DNA of 64,000 nucleotides from Streptomyces ruber. Its GTDB lineage: Bacteria > Actinomycetota > Actinomycetes > Streptomycetales > Streptomycetaceae. The stretch lies in contig NZ_BMQK01000001.1 in assembly GCF_014648075.1 (NCBI RefSeq), positions 248,001-312,000 on the forward strand, given 5' to 3'. The position numbers and the translations under genes are program-made. Shown here one piece after another: positions 24,446 through 31,998 of this stretch; within the stretch, counting starts at the first letter, position 1; every line of letters starts with the position of its first letter. Below the pieces are notes generated by a model, which saw nothing but the letters and a program-made list of their open reading frames with translations, was not told where the DNA came from and ran no database searches.

Positions 24446-26047
24446 ATGCCTGAAACAGCCCGGGCCGCCACGGGCGCGGCACCGTCCTCCGCTCCCGATC
24501 GCCCTTCCGGCAGTCCCGATACCGGTCCCGATACCAGTTTCGATTCCAACCGCTGGAAGGCGCTCGTCTTCATCGCGCTCGCCCAGCTGATGGTCGTCCT
24601 CGACGGCACCATCGTGAACATCGCCCTGCCCACCGCCCAGCAGGACCTGGGGATCTCGGACGGCAACCGGCAGTGGGTCATCACCGCCTACGCCCTCGCC
24701 TTCGGCGGTCTGCTGCTCTTCGGCGGCCGCATCTCCGACCTGTGGGGCCGCCGGCGCACCTTCGTCACCGGACTGATCGGCTTCGCGGCGGCCTCCGCGC
24801 TCGGCGGCGCCGCCACCGGTGAGGCGATGATGCTCGGCGCCCGCGCCCTCCAGGGCGTGTTCGGCGCACTTCTCGCGCCCGCCGCGCTCTCCCTGCTGGC
24901 GGTGATGTTCACGGACGCCAAGGAACGCGCCAAGGCGTTCGGCATCTACGGGGCCATCGCCGGTGCGGGCGGCGCGGTCGGCCTCATCCTCGGTGGTGTC
25001 CTGACCGAGTACCTGAACTGGCGCTGGACGTTCTTCGTGAACATCCCGTTCGCCGTCGTCGCCGCGGTCGGCGCGTACCTCGTCGTCCGCGAGCCGGCGG
25101 GCGGCCGCAACCGCGCGCCGCTCGACATCCCGGGTGTGGTCCTGTCCACCACGGGGCTGGTCGCGCTGGTGTACGGCTTCACGCGGGCCGAGTCCGAGGG
25201 CTGGAGTGACGCGCTGACGGTCGGCATGTTCGTCGCCTCGGCCGTGCTGCTCGGAGCCTTCGTCCTCGTCGAGTCCAAGGTGCGGGCCCCGCTGCTGCCG
25301 CTGCGGGTGCTCACCGAGCGGAACCGCGGCGGGGTCTACCTCTCCCTCGGCTTCGCGGTCGTCGGGATGTTCGGGCTGTTCCTCTTCCTGACCTATTACC
25401 TGCAGGTCGTGAAGGGGTACTCACCGGTCAGGACCGGCTTCGCGTTCCTGCCGATGATCGTGGGCATGGTCACGGGCTCCACCCAGATCGGCGCCCGGCT
25501 GCTGACCCGGGTCCCGCCGCGGTTCCTGATGGGCCCCGGCTTCCTGGTCGCCGCCGTCGGCATGCTGCTGCTGACCCGGCTGGACGTCGATTCCTCGTAC
25601 GCGGGACTGCTGCTGCCGGCGGAGCTGCTGCTCGGTCTCGGCATGGGTACGGCGTTCATGCCGGCCATGTCCATGGCCACGTCGGGCGTCGAACCGCGGG
25701 ACGCCGGTGTCGCCTCCGCGATGGTCAACACCTCCCAGCAGGTGGGCGGCGCGATCGGTACGGCCCTGCTGAACACCGTCGCGGCCTCGGCCACCACCGC
25801 CTACCTCACGGACCACCTCGCCGCGGCGACCTCCCGCACGCAGGCGCAGCTGGTCCAGCTCGAGAGCATGGTGCACGGCTACACCAGCGCCATCTGGTTC
25901 GCGGTCGGCATCCTGGTGCTGGCCTCGGTGATCGCGGTGACCCTCGTCAACGCCGGCCGGCCCGGACCGGCCAAGCGCTCCGGCTCGGGCTCGGGCTCCG
26001 GCTCCGGCTCCGAGGACGAGCTGAAGATGCCGGTGGCGATGCACTGA
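24446..26047 (+). CDS. DHA2 (EmrB/QacA) family MFS drug exporter
   Basis: A 533-residue transporter with about 14 membrane segments. Family motifs visible are VVLDGTIVNIALPT in TM1, GGRISDLWGRRRTF in the TM2-3 loop, and LNWRWTFFVNIPFAV after TM5. The C-terminus has a Gly/Ser run and ends PVAMH. Proton-driven export of drugs or natural products is the usual role; the substrate is unknown. ATG 24446 is chosen because homology begins there. It lies downstream of tetR and ends in a region of tandem repeats and a terminator. Confidence 0.92.
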   Translation: MPETARAATGAAPSSAPDRPSGSPDTGPDTSFDSNRWKALVFIALAQLMVVLDGTIVNIALPTAQQDLGISDGNRQWVITAYALAFGGLLLFGGRISDLWGRRRTFVTGLIGFAAASALGGAATGEAMMLGARALQGVFGALLAPAALSLLAVMFTDAKERAKAFGIYGAIAGAGGAVGLILGGVLTEYLNWRWTFFVNIPFAVVAAVGAYLVVREPAGGRNRAPLDIPGVVLSTTGLVALVYGFTRAESEGWSDALTVGMFVASAVLLGAFVLVESKVRAPLLPLRVLTERNRGGVYLSLGFAVVGMFGLFLFLTYYLQVVKGYSPVRTGFAFLPMIVGMVTGSTQIGARLLTRVPPRFLMGPGFLVAAVGMLLLTRLDVDSSYAGLLLPAELLLGLGMGTAFMPAMSMATSGVEPRDAGVASAMVNTSQQVGGAIGTALLNTVAASATTAYLTDHLAAATSRTQAQLVQLESMVHGYTSAIWFAVGILVLASVIAVTLVNAGRPGPAKRSGSGSGSGSGSEDELKMPVAMH

Positions 26048-26060
26048 CCGAACGGGGCTC

Positions 26061-26204
26061 GTGCGCCTCGCGGTGTCCGTACGCCCCTCGGCTCCCGTGC
26101 GCCTCGCGGAGCCTGTACGCCCCTCGGCTCCCGCGCGCCTCGCGGAGCCTGTACATCCCTCGGCTCCCGTGCGCCTCGCGGTGTCCGTACACCTCACTGA
26201 CGCG
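26061..26204. repeat. 36-bp tandem repeat, four copies
   Basis: Units start at 26061, 26097, 26133 and 26169; the last copy diverges at its 3' end. The period is 36 and the units differ by a few substitutions. It lies in non-coding DNA between the MFS stop and the shared terminator. Confidence 0.85.
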
Positions 26205-26253
26205 TCCCGGCCCGGAGCACACCTGTGGTGCCGTGCTCCGGGCCGGGACGCGT
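26200..26253. terminator. bidirectional hairpin between convergent MFS and marR genes
   Basis: Perfect 21-bp arms (26200-26220 and 26233-26253) with a 12-nt loop, between converging genes. Confidence 0.85.
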
Positions 26254-26272
26254 CGTCCGCGTGGCCGGGCCG

Positions 26273-26788
26273 TCAGCGCAGCCAGGGCAGGTCCGCGCCC
26301 GCCTCCTTCGGCTGCAGTCCCTCGGCGATGATCTGCATGAGCTCGCCGAGGGTCTGCTGCTGTTCGTGGGTGAGCCGGTCGAAGAACGCCTGCCGCACGG
26401 TGGCCACGTGACCGGGCGCGGTCTGCTTCAGCACCTCGGTCCCCTCGTCCGTCAGTACGGCGAACTGGCCCCGCTTGTCGGAGGGACAGTCCTCGCGGCG
26501 GACCCAGCCGTTCTTCTCCAGCCGCGCCACGGCGTGGGAGAGCCGCGACCTCGTGATCTTGGCGCGCATGGCCAGCTCCGTCATGCGCAGCCGCCTGCCC
26601 GGCGCCTCGGCCAGCGCCACGAGCAGACCGTAGTAGACGTGCGGCATGCCCGCGTCGCGCTGAAGCTGACGGTCGAGATGGTCGTCGAGAAGGATGGTGG
26701 CGTGCAGATACGCGCGCCAGACGCGCTGTTCCTCGGCGGTGAGCCAGCGCGGTTCTTCAGCAGCGGGTTGCGCGGATGCCGTGTTCAT
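26273..26788 (-). CDS. MarR-family transcriptional regulator
   Basis: A 171-residue winged-helix regulator. The core (about 25-150) includes MTELAMRAKITRSRLSHAVARL (recognition helix region) and VRREDCPSDKRGQFAVLTDEG (wing with the DxR motif). It is divergent from the dioxygenase-like gene, which is the probable target. A single cysteine in the wing (EDCPSDKR) could allow redox sensing, but this is only a possibility. Confidence 0.9.
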   Translation of the reverse strand: MNTASAQPAAEEPRWLTAEEQRVWRAYLHATILLDDHLDRQLQRDAGMPHVYYGLLVALAEAPGRRLRMTELAMRAKITRSRLSHAVARLEKNGWVRREDCPSDKRGQFAVLTDEGTEVLKQTAPGHVATVRQAFFDRLTHEQQQTLGELMQIIAEGLQPKEAGADLPWLR

Positions 26789-26810
26789 TACTCCATGGTA
26801 CGAGACCTCT

Positions 26811-26876
26811 CATTGAACATTAAACAAACAAGGGGTAACTTGGTCGCAATGCTATTGAGACTTCAAGCAAGCTTGT
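26811..26876. promoter_or_regulatory. divergent promoter/operator region of marR and the dioxygenase gene
   Basis: AT-richer than the flanks. It contains TTGAACATTAAACAA (an imperfect dyad, TTG/CAA) at about 26813-26827 and CTTCAAGCAAGCTTG at 26861-26875. Either could be a MarR site. Confidence 0.45.
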
Positions 26877-26894
26877 TGCGGAGGGAGTCGCCGT

Positions 26895-27695
26895 ATGTCC
26901 GCCGTCGCCGAGGAGCGCCCCGCCACGGAGCGCATGCCCGCCGTCTATCTCAGTCACGGCGCCCCGCCGCTCGCCGACGACCCCGTCTGGCCGGGTGAGC
27001 TGGCGGCCTGGTCGGCGAGCATGCCGCGCCCCGAGGCCGTCCTCGTCGTCTCCGCCCACTGGGAGGAGGCCCCGCTGGCCCTCGGCGCCGTCGAGACCGT
27101 CCCCCTCGTTCACGACTTCTGGGGCTTCCCCGAGCACTACTACCGGGTCCGGTACGACGCCCCCGGCGCACCCGCGCTCGCCGAGTCCGTACGCAAGCTG
27201 CTGCGTGCGCCCGGCACGCCGGTGCAGGACATGCCCGACCGGGGACTGGACCACGGCGCGTACGTGCCGCTGGTCGAGATGTACCCCGGGGCGGACATCC
27301 CCGTCCTCCAGATGTCGATGCCGACGCTGGACCCGGTGAGACTGATGGACATCGGCCGCCGGCTCGCGCCCCTGCGGGACGAGGGCGTCCTGATCGTCGG
27401 ATCCGGCTTCTTCACCCACAACCTGGCCGCCCTGCGGCACCCCGGCGTTCCCGCCTGGTCCGCCGAGTTCGACGACTGGGGACAGCGTGCGCTGGCGGCC
27501 GGCGACGTGGACGCCCTGCTCGACTTCACCCGCAAGTCTCCGGCCGGCGCCCTCGCCCACCCGCGCACCGAGCACTTCGCCCCGCTCTTCGTGACGATGG
27601 GCGCCGCGGACGCCTCCGGTGAGCTGGACGCACAGCAGTCGGTGATCGACGGCTTCTGGATGGGGCTGGCGAAGCGGTCGGTGCAGTTCGGCTGA
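26895..27695 (+). CDS. DODA-type extradiol aromatic-ring-opening dioxygenase
   Basis: A 266-residue protein of the class III (LigB-like) extradiol dioxygenase family, DODA/YgiD type. Candidate iron or zinc ligands are the histidines in YLSHGAPP, VSAHWEE, GLDHGAYVPL and GFFTHNL. The enzymes open catechol rings; YgiD cleaves DOPA at the 4,5 position. ATG 26895 follows GAGGGAG. MarR next door suggests induction by phenolic compounds or quinones. Confidence 0.9.
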   Translation: MSAVAEERPATERMPAVYLSHGAPPLADDPVWPGELAAWSASMPRPEAVLVVSAHWEEAPLALGAVETVPLVHDFWGFPEHYYRVRYDAPGAPALAESVRKLLRAPGTPVQDMPDRGLDHGAYVPLVEMYPGADIPVLQMSMPTLDPVRLMDIGRRLAPLRDEGVLIVGSGFFTHNLAALRHPGVPAWSAEFDDWGQRALAAGDVDALLDFTRKSPAGALAHPRTEHFAPLFVTMGAADASGELDAQQSVIDGFWMGLAKRSVQFG

Positions 27696-28268
27696 CGGAG
27701 GTGCGACGGGGGTGTGGCGGTTGTGTGGGCGTAAGGGGACCGGTTAGCAGGCGTGTGCATGACTGCTTCCCGCGAGGTGACTCCATAACAGGGGACGGAG
27801 GGGCGACGGAAAGGGGGCGGAATCCCTCCGTGGGGCCTCCCGCGCGTCCGCGCCCGCGGCAACCGATACGGGGCGCGGCTCGTCTCTCAGGTCGGGAGGG
27901 CGGCAAGGGGGACGCCCCCGGCGGGAAGAAGGCGGTGACGAGTGTGAGGGGCGTCTCACTTTCAGGCCGCGTACGGAGGTGCCGATGGCCGGAGGAGCGG
28001 CTTCGATCTCGGTCCTGACCTGCACTTCTGTACGTTCGTGAGGTGTCCGACCCCGGTGTGCGGCGGGACAGGGTACTGCATGATCACGGAATTGGGGGGA
28101 CGGGGTGGGAATTCTGTCCCGATTCCAGTCGTTGTTTCCTTCAGATGGTGGGCACCCGGGAGGGTGTCACCAGCGCCACAGGACCATCCGCTAGCCCTCT
28201 CTCCGGCGCACGGCGAAGCACACGGTACGTCGTGGGCGGGGAGGACTCCGATACGCAAGGGAGCTCGC
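27696..28268. other. intergenic region upstream of hrdD
   Basis: About 570 bp, no supported gene. It holds the sigma-R-like promoter of hrdD (28107-28134) and a 134-bp leader. Confidence 0.5.
28107..28134 (+). promoter_or_regulatory. sigma-R-type promoter of hrdD
   Basis: GGGAAT at 28107-28112, 18-bp spacer, GTTG at 28131-28134. This exactly fits the sigma-R consensus GGGAAT-N18-GTT of thiol-oxidative stress promoters, and hrdD is a known sigma-R target in S. coelicolor. Confidence 0.8.
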
Positions 28269-29267
28269 ATGGCAACCCGTGCCGTCGCCGCTCGTCGTAA
28301 GTCCGCCTCCGGCGGAGACGACGCGGTCAACAGCGTTCGCGCCTCGAGCGGCGAGATCGCCGACCGCGACCTGGTCGGCATGTACCTCGACGAGATCGCG
28401 CGGACGCCGCTGCTCGATGCCGCCAAGGAAGTCGAGCTGTCCCAGATCATCGAGGCGGGTGTGTTCGCGCGGCAGATCCTCGACGGCGAGGAGGAGGCCA
28501 AGGCGGATGCCACCCGCGAGGAGCTCGAAGCCCTGGTGGCCGACGCCGAGCGGGCCAAGGACATCTTCATCCGCTCCAACCTCCGCCTGGTGGTGGCCGT
28601 GGCCCGGCGCTACCCGCGCAGCGGTCTGCCGCTGCTCGACCTCATCCAGGAGGGCAACGCCGGCCTGGTGCGTGCGGTCGAGAAGTTCGACTACCGCAAG
28701 GGCTTCAAGTTCTCCACGTACGCAACGTGGTGGATCCGGCAGGCCATCACCCGTTCCATCGCCGACCAGTCGCGGACCATCCGGCTGCCCGTGCACCTCG
28801 TCGAGGAGCTGGGCCGGATCCGCCGTGTCCAGCGCGAGTTCAACCGCGAGCACGGCCGCGAGCCGGAGCCGGGCGAGATAGCCGCCGAGCTCGGCTCGAC
28901 CCCGGAGCGCGTCTCGGACGTGCTGGACTGGGCGCGCGACCCGGTCTCGCTGAACATGTCGGTGGACGACGAGGGCGAGACCCAGTTCGGCGACCTGCTG
29001 GAGGACACCTCGGCGGTCTCGCCCGAGCAGTCGGTGCTCACGCTGCTGCGCAGCGAGGAGCTGGACGACCTGATCGGGCGGCTCGACGAGCGCACGGCCT
29101 CCATCATCAAGATGCGGTACGGCATCGAGGACGGCCGCGAGCGCACGCTCACCGAGGTCGGCAAGGAGCACGGTCTCACCCGTGAGCGCATCCGCCAGAT
29201 CGAGAAGCACGCCCTGCTGGAGCTGAAGAAGCTCGCCCGGGACACGGGCTTCGACGCGGCCGCGTGA
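28269..29267 (+). CDS. hrdD: group 2 principal-like RNA polymerase sigma factor HrdD
   Basis: A 332-residue sigma-70 factor. Region 1.2 (DLVGMYLDEIARTPLL), region 2 (RSNLRLVVAVARRY, GLVRAVEKFDYRKGFKFSTY, WWIRQAITRSIADQ), region 3 and region 4 (RYGIEDGRERTLTEVGKEHG, LTRERIRQIEKHALLELK) are all complete. The length and the MATRAVAARRKSASG start match HrdD rather than HrdB, which has a long N-terminal extension. ATG 28269 follows AGGGAG. HrdD is non-essential and recognises HrdB-like promoters; the sigma-R promoter ties it to disulphide stress. Confidence 0.93.
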   Translation: MATRAVAARRKSASGGDDAVNSVRASSGEIADRDLVGMYLDEIARTPLLDAAKEVELSQIIEAGVFARQILDGEEEAKADATREELEALVADAERAKDIFIRSNLRLVVAVARRYPRSGLPLLDLIQEGNAGLVRAVEKFDYRKGFKFSTYATWWIRQAITRSIADQSRTIRLPVHLVEELGRIRRVQREFNREHGREPEPGEIAAELGSTPERVSDVLDWARDPVSLNMSVDDEGETQFGDLLEDTSAVSPEQSVLTLLRSEELDDLIGRLDERTASIIKMRYGIEDGRERTLTEVGKEHGLTRERIRQIEKHALLELKKLARDTGFDAAA

Positions 29268-29268
29268 T

Positions 29269-29300
29269 CCGACGCGGCCGCACGACCGCCGCCGCGTCGG
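29269..29300 (+). terminator. hairpin after hrdD
   Basis: Ten-bp arms CCGACGCGGC (29269-29278) and GCCGCGTCGG (29291-29300), starting 2 bp after the stop. Confidence 0.65.
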
Positions 29301-30177
29301 CCCCGGCCGCCTGCCGGGGTCCTGTGGGCGGAGACGTGGAGAAACGTTACTTGGTGGGTTCCGGCAGCCTGCCGTGACCCGTGCGCCGCCGCCGCCACGC
29401 CCAGGTGCGGCTCGATGGCGGCGAAGGGAGGGCGGTGACGCACGCCACGTCCCCCGCCGTCGAAATTGGCTGTGTCAAGCCGCTTCAACCCCGTGTTTCC
29501 GGGGCACAAGACATCCGAGTCCATGACATCGAAAGGCCTCGAAAGGCCCGGAGCAGCCGTGCGCCCGGGACCTCAGGGTCTGCGCAGTCCTGAAGGTCAC
29601 GAGGCCGGGTGCCGCCGTACAGCCGTATCCGCACTGCCGCCGTACCCGTACTGCCGCACACTCGACGGAGACCCTGGCCGGAGATGTCCGGTCACTCCGA
29701 CTGCTTCGACGGTCCCCTGTTCGCTGGAGCCGGGAGCACCCGAGCGACCCGCACCATTCGCACCACCCGCGCCACCCGAAGGCCCGGCACGACGAGCCGG
29801 ACCCGACCAGAGCCAAGTCCCGACGCACTCCCCCCGGCGCCGGGACCGCCCCCGAGCCGAGCTTCGGCGCCTCCCCCCTGGCGCCGGAGCTCGGCTCCTC
29901 CCCGTGGGGGGTCAGGGGCCGGTCGCGCCGCGTCCCGGTCCCATGACGGGAGCACCCCGTACCTGAACCACGGGGTGACCCGATCGGCGAATTGTGTCAC
30001 AGAGGCAAACTCCGGCCCATAGCGCGACCGGCGCGAACAGCGGCCCGTCCCGACGGCCTCGCGGCCCCGTGTCCGTTTGTGTCTGTCGTATGCCCGAACC
30101 CGTTTACTTCCTGGACATCCGGACGTAGTCTTCCGCGTGAAACCACACGTTCGGGCACGAGTCGGAGGCGAACGGGC
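29301..30177. other. long intergenic region between hrdD and fruR
   Basis: About 880 bp without a supported gene. It includes a hairpin (17 of 18 pairs, arms 29854-29871 and 29880-29897, 8-nt loop) of a kind dispersed in Streptomyces non-coding DNA, and the inverted repeat at 30091-30157. Confidence 0.5.
30091..30157. promoter_or_regulatory. inverted repeat in the fru operon promoter region
   Basis: TGCCCGAAC (30091-30099) and GTTCGGGCA (30149-30157), 21 bp before the fruR start. It could be two half sites for the DeoR-type FruR acting by looping. Confidence 0.5.
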
Positions 30178-30939
30178 ATGTACGCACCGGAACGGCAGCA
30201 GGAGATCCTCCGGCTCGCCCGTGACGGCGGGCGGGTGGACGTGGTGTCGCTGGCGGAGGAGTTCCAGGTCACGGCGGAGACCATCCGGCGCGACCTGAAG
30301 GCCCTGGACCGCGCCGGGCTCGTACGCCGGGTGCACGGCGGCGCCATACCGGCGGGCCGGCTGGACTTCGAGCCCGACCTCGCCGAGCGCGAGGGCACCG
30401 CGGCCGACGAGAAGGACCGTATCGCCCGCGCCGCGCTCGCCGAACTGCCGACCGACGGCACGGTGATCCTCGACGCCGGCACGACGGTCGCCCGCCTCGC
30501 CGCCGCCGTCCCCCTGGAGGCCACGCTCACCGCCGTCACGCACAGCCTGCCCATCGCGGCCCGGCTCGCGGACCACCCCGGCATCCAGCTCCATCTGGTC
30601 GGCGGCCGCGTCCGGAACCGTACGCGCGCGGCCGTGGACGCCTGGGCCCTGCGCGCGTACGGGGAGATCCGGGCCGACGTGCTGTTCGTCGCCGCCAACG
30701 GCTTCTCCGCCGAGTACGGACTGACCACTCCCGACCTCGCCGAGGCCGCCGTGAAGCGCGCGGCGGTCGCCGCCGCGCGCCGGGTCGTGCTGCTCGCCGA
30801 CTCGGCCAAGCACGGCCAGGAGCACTTCGCCCGCTTCGGCGGCCTCGACGACGTGGACCTGCTGATCACCGACAGCGGGCTGAGCCCCGAGGACGCCGCC
30901 GCCATCGAGCGCGGCGGCACGGAAGTAGTGCGAGCATGA
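30178..30939 (+). CDS. fruR: DeoR-family regulator of fructose uptake
   Basis: A 253-residue DeoR regulator. The N-terminal HTH reads RQQEILRLARDGGRVDVVSLAEEFQV and ETIRRDLKALDRAGLVRRVHGG, the family signature. The C-terminal phosphosugar-binding domain includes ILDAGTTVARLA and ANGFSAEYGLTTPD. The effector is probably fructose 1-phosphate by analogy. Its stop overlaps the fruK start by 4 bp (ATGA), showing one operon. ATG 30178 follows GGAGG. Confidence 0.92.
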   Translation: MYAPERQQEILRLARDGGRVDVVSLAEEFQVTAETIRRDLKALDRAGLVRRVHGGAIPAGRLDFEPDLAEREGTAADEKDRIARAALAELPTDGTVILDAGTTVARLAAAVPLEATLTAVTHSLPIAARLADHPGIQLHLVGGRVRNRTRAAVDAWALRAYGEIRADVLFVAANGFSAEYGLTTPDLAEAAVKRAAVAAARRVVLLADSAKHGQEHFARFGGLDDVDLLITDSGLSPEDAAAIERGGTEVVRA

Positions 30940-31889
30940 TCCTCACCGTCACCCCCAACCCCTCTCTCGACCGTACGTACGAGATTCCCTCGCTCGACCG
31001 CGGCGAGGTCGTCCGCGCCACCGGCGAACGCGTGGACCCGGGGGGCAAGGGCGTCAACGTGTCGAGGGCGGTCGCCGCGGCGGGGCGGCGCACGGTGGCC
31101 GTACTGCCGCTGGGTGGTGCGCCGGGCGCGCTCGTCGCCGACCTGCTCGACGCGCAGGGCATCGAGGTCGCCCCGGTGCCGGTCGCCGGCGCCACCCGTT
31201 CCAACATCGCGCTGGCCGAGGCCGACGGCGTACTGACGAAGATCAACGCTCCGGGGCCGGAGCTGTCCGCCGCCGAGGAGGAGTCCCTCCTGGAGACCGT
31301 GCGCGACCGGTCCCGGGGCGCCTCCTGGATCGCCTGCTGCGGCAGCCTGCCCCGTGGGCTCGCGCCCTCCTGGTACGCCGCGCTGGTCGCCCGCGCCCAC
31401 GCCGCCGGCGTCCGGATCGCGCTCGACACCTCCGGGCCCGCGCTCCTGGCCGCCCTCCGGGAACGCCCCGACGTGGTCAAGCCCAACGCCGAGGAGCTCG
31501 CCGGGGCGGTGGGCCGCCCCCTGACCACCGTCGGTGACGCGGTGAAGGCCGCCGAGGAACTGCGCGCGCTGGGCGCGGACGCCGTGCTGGCCAGCCTCGG
31601 CGCGGACGGGCAGGTGCTCGTCACCGCCTCGGGCGCCTGGTACGGCAGCGCCCGCGTGGACACCGCCGCCGTCCGCAGCAACGTCGGCGCCGGGGACGCC
31701 TCCCTCGCCGGTTTCCTGATCGCGGGCGGCGACGGCCCCGAGGCCCTCGCCTCCGCGGTGGCGCACGGCGCGGCCGCCGTACGGCTGCCCGGCAGCGTGA
31801 TGCCGACCCCGGCCGACCTGGAACCGGCCGCGGTGACGGTGACGGCGGAGGTTCCGGTGGAGCGAGTGCTCACGGAGCCGGTGTCATGA
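30936..31889 (+). CDS. fruK: 1-phosphofructokinase
   Basis: A 317-residue PfkB-family kinase that phosphorylates fructose 1-phosphate to fructose 1,6-bisphosphate. Motifs are LTVTPNPSLDRTYEI at the start, the substrate loop VDPGGKGVNVSRAVAAAG, KPNAEELAG, and the catalytic GAGDASLAGFL near the C-terminus. Coupled to fruR and followed 109 bp later by the PTS gene, completing fructose entry. Confidence 0.95.
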   Translation: MILTVTPNPSLDRTYEIPSLDRGEVVRATGERVDPGGKGVNVSRAVAAAGRRTVAVLPLGGAPGALVADLLDAQGIEVAPVPVAGATRSNIALAEADGVLTKINAPGPELSAAEEESLLETVRDRSRGASWIACCGSLPRGLAPSWYAALVARAHAAGVRIALDTSGPALLAALRERPDVVKPNAEELAGAVGRPLTTVGDAVKAAEELRALGADAVLASLGADGQVLVTASGAWYGSARVDTAAVRSNVGAGDASLAGFLIAGGDGPEALASAVAHGAAAVRLPGSVMPTPADLEPAAVTVTAEVPVERVLTEPVS

Positions 31890-31998
31890 CCGTCCGCCCG
31901 CGCCGCCCCTGCTTCCCTGTCCGTCCCAGCCGCACCTCTGTCCCCATCCCCGCCCGACCCGACGAGCCTCGGGCGATACGCGAGCGAAGGAGCCCGCG

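Noticed and set aside
26061..26204. CRISPR-like array
   Set aside because: The units are contiguous with no unique spacers and no cas genes are present; it is a plain tandem repeat.
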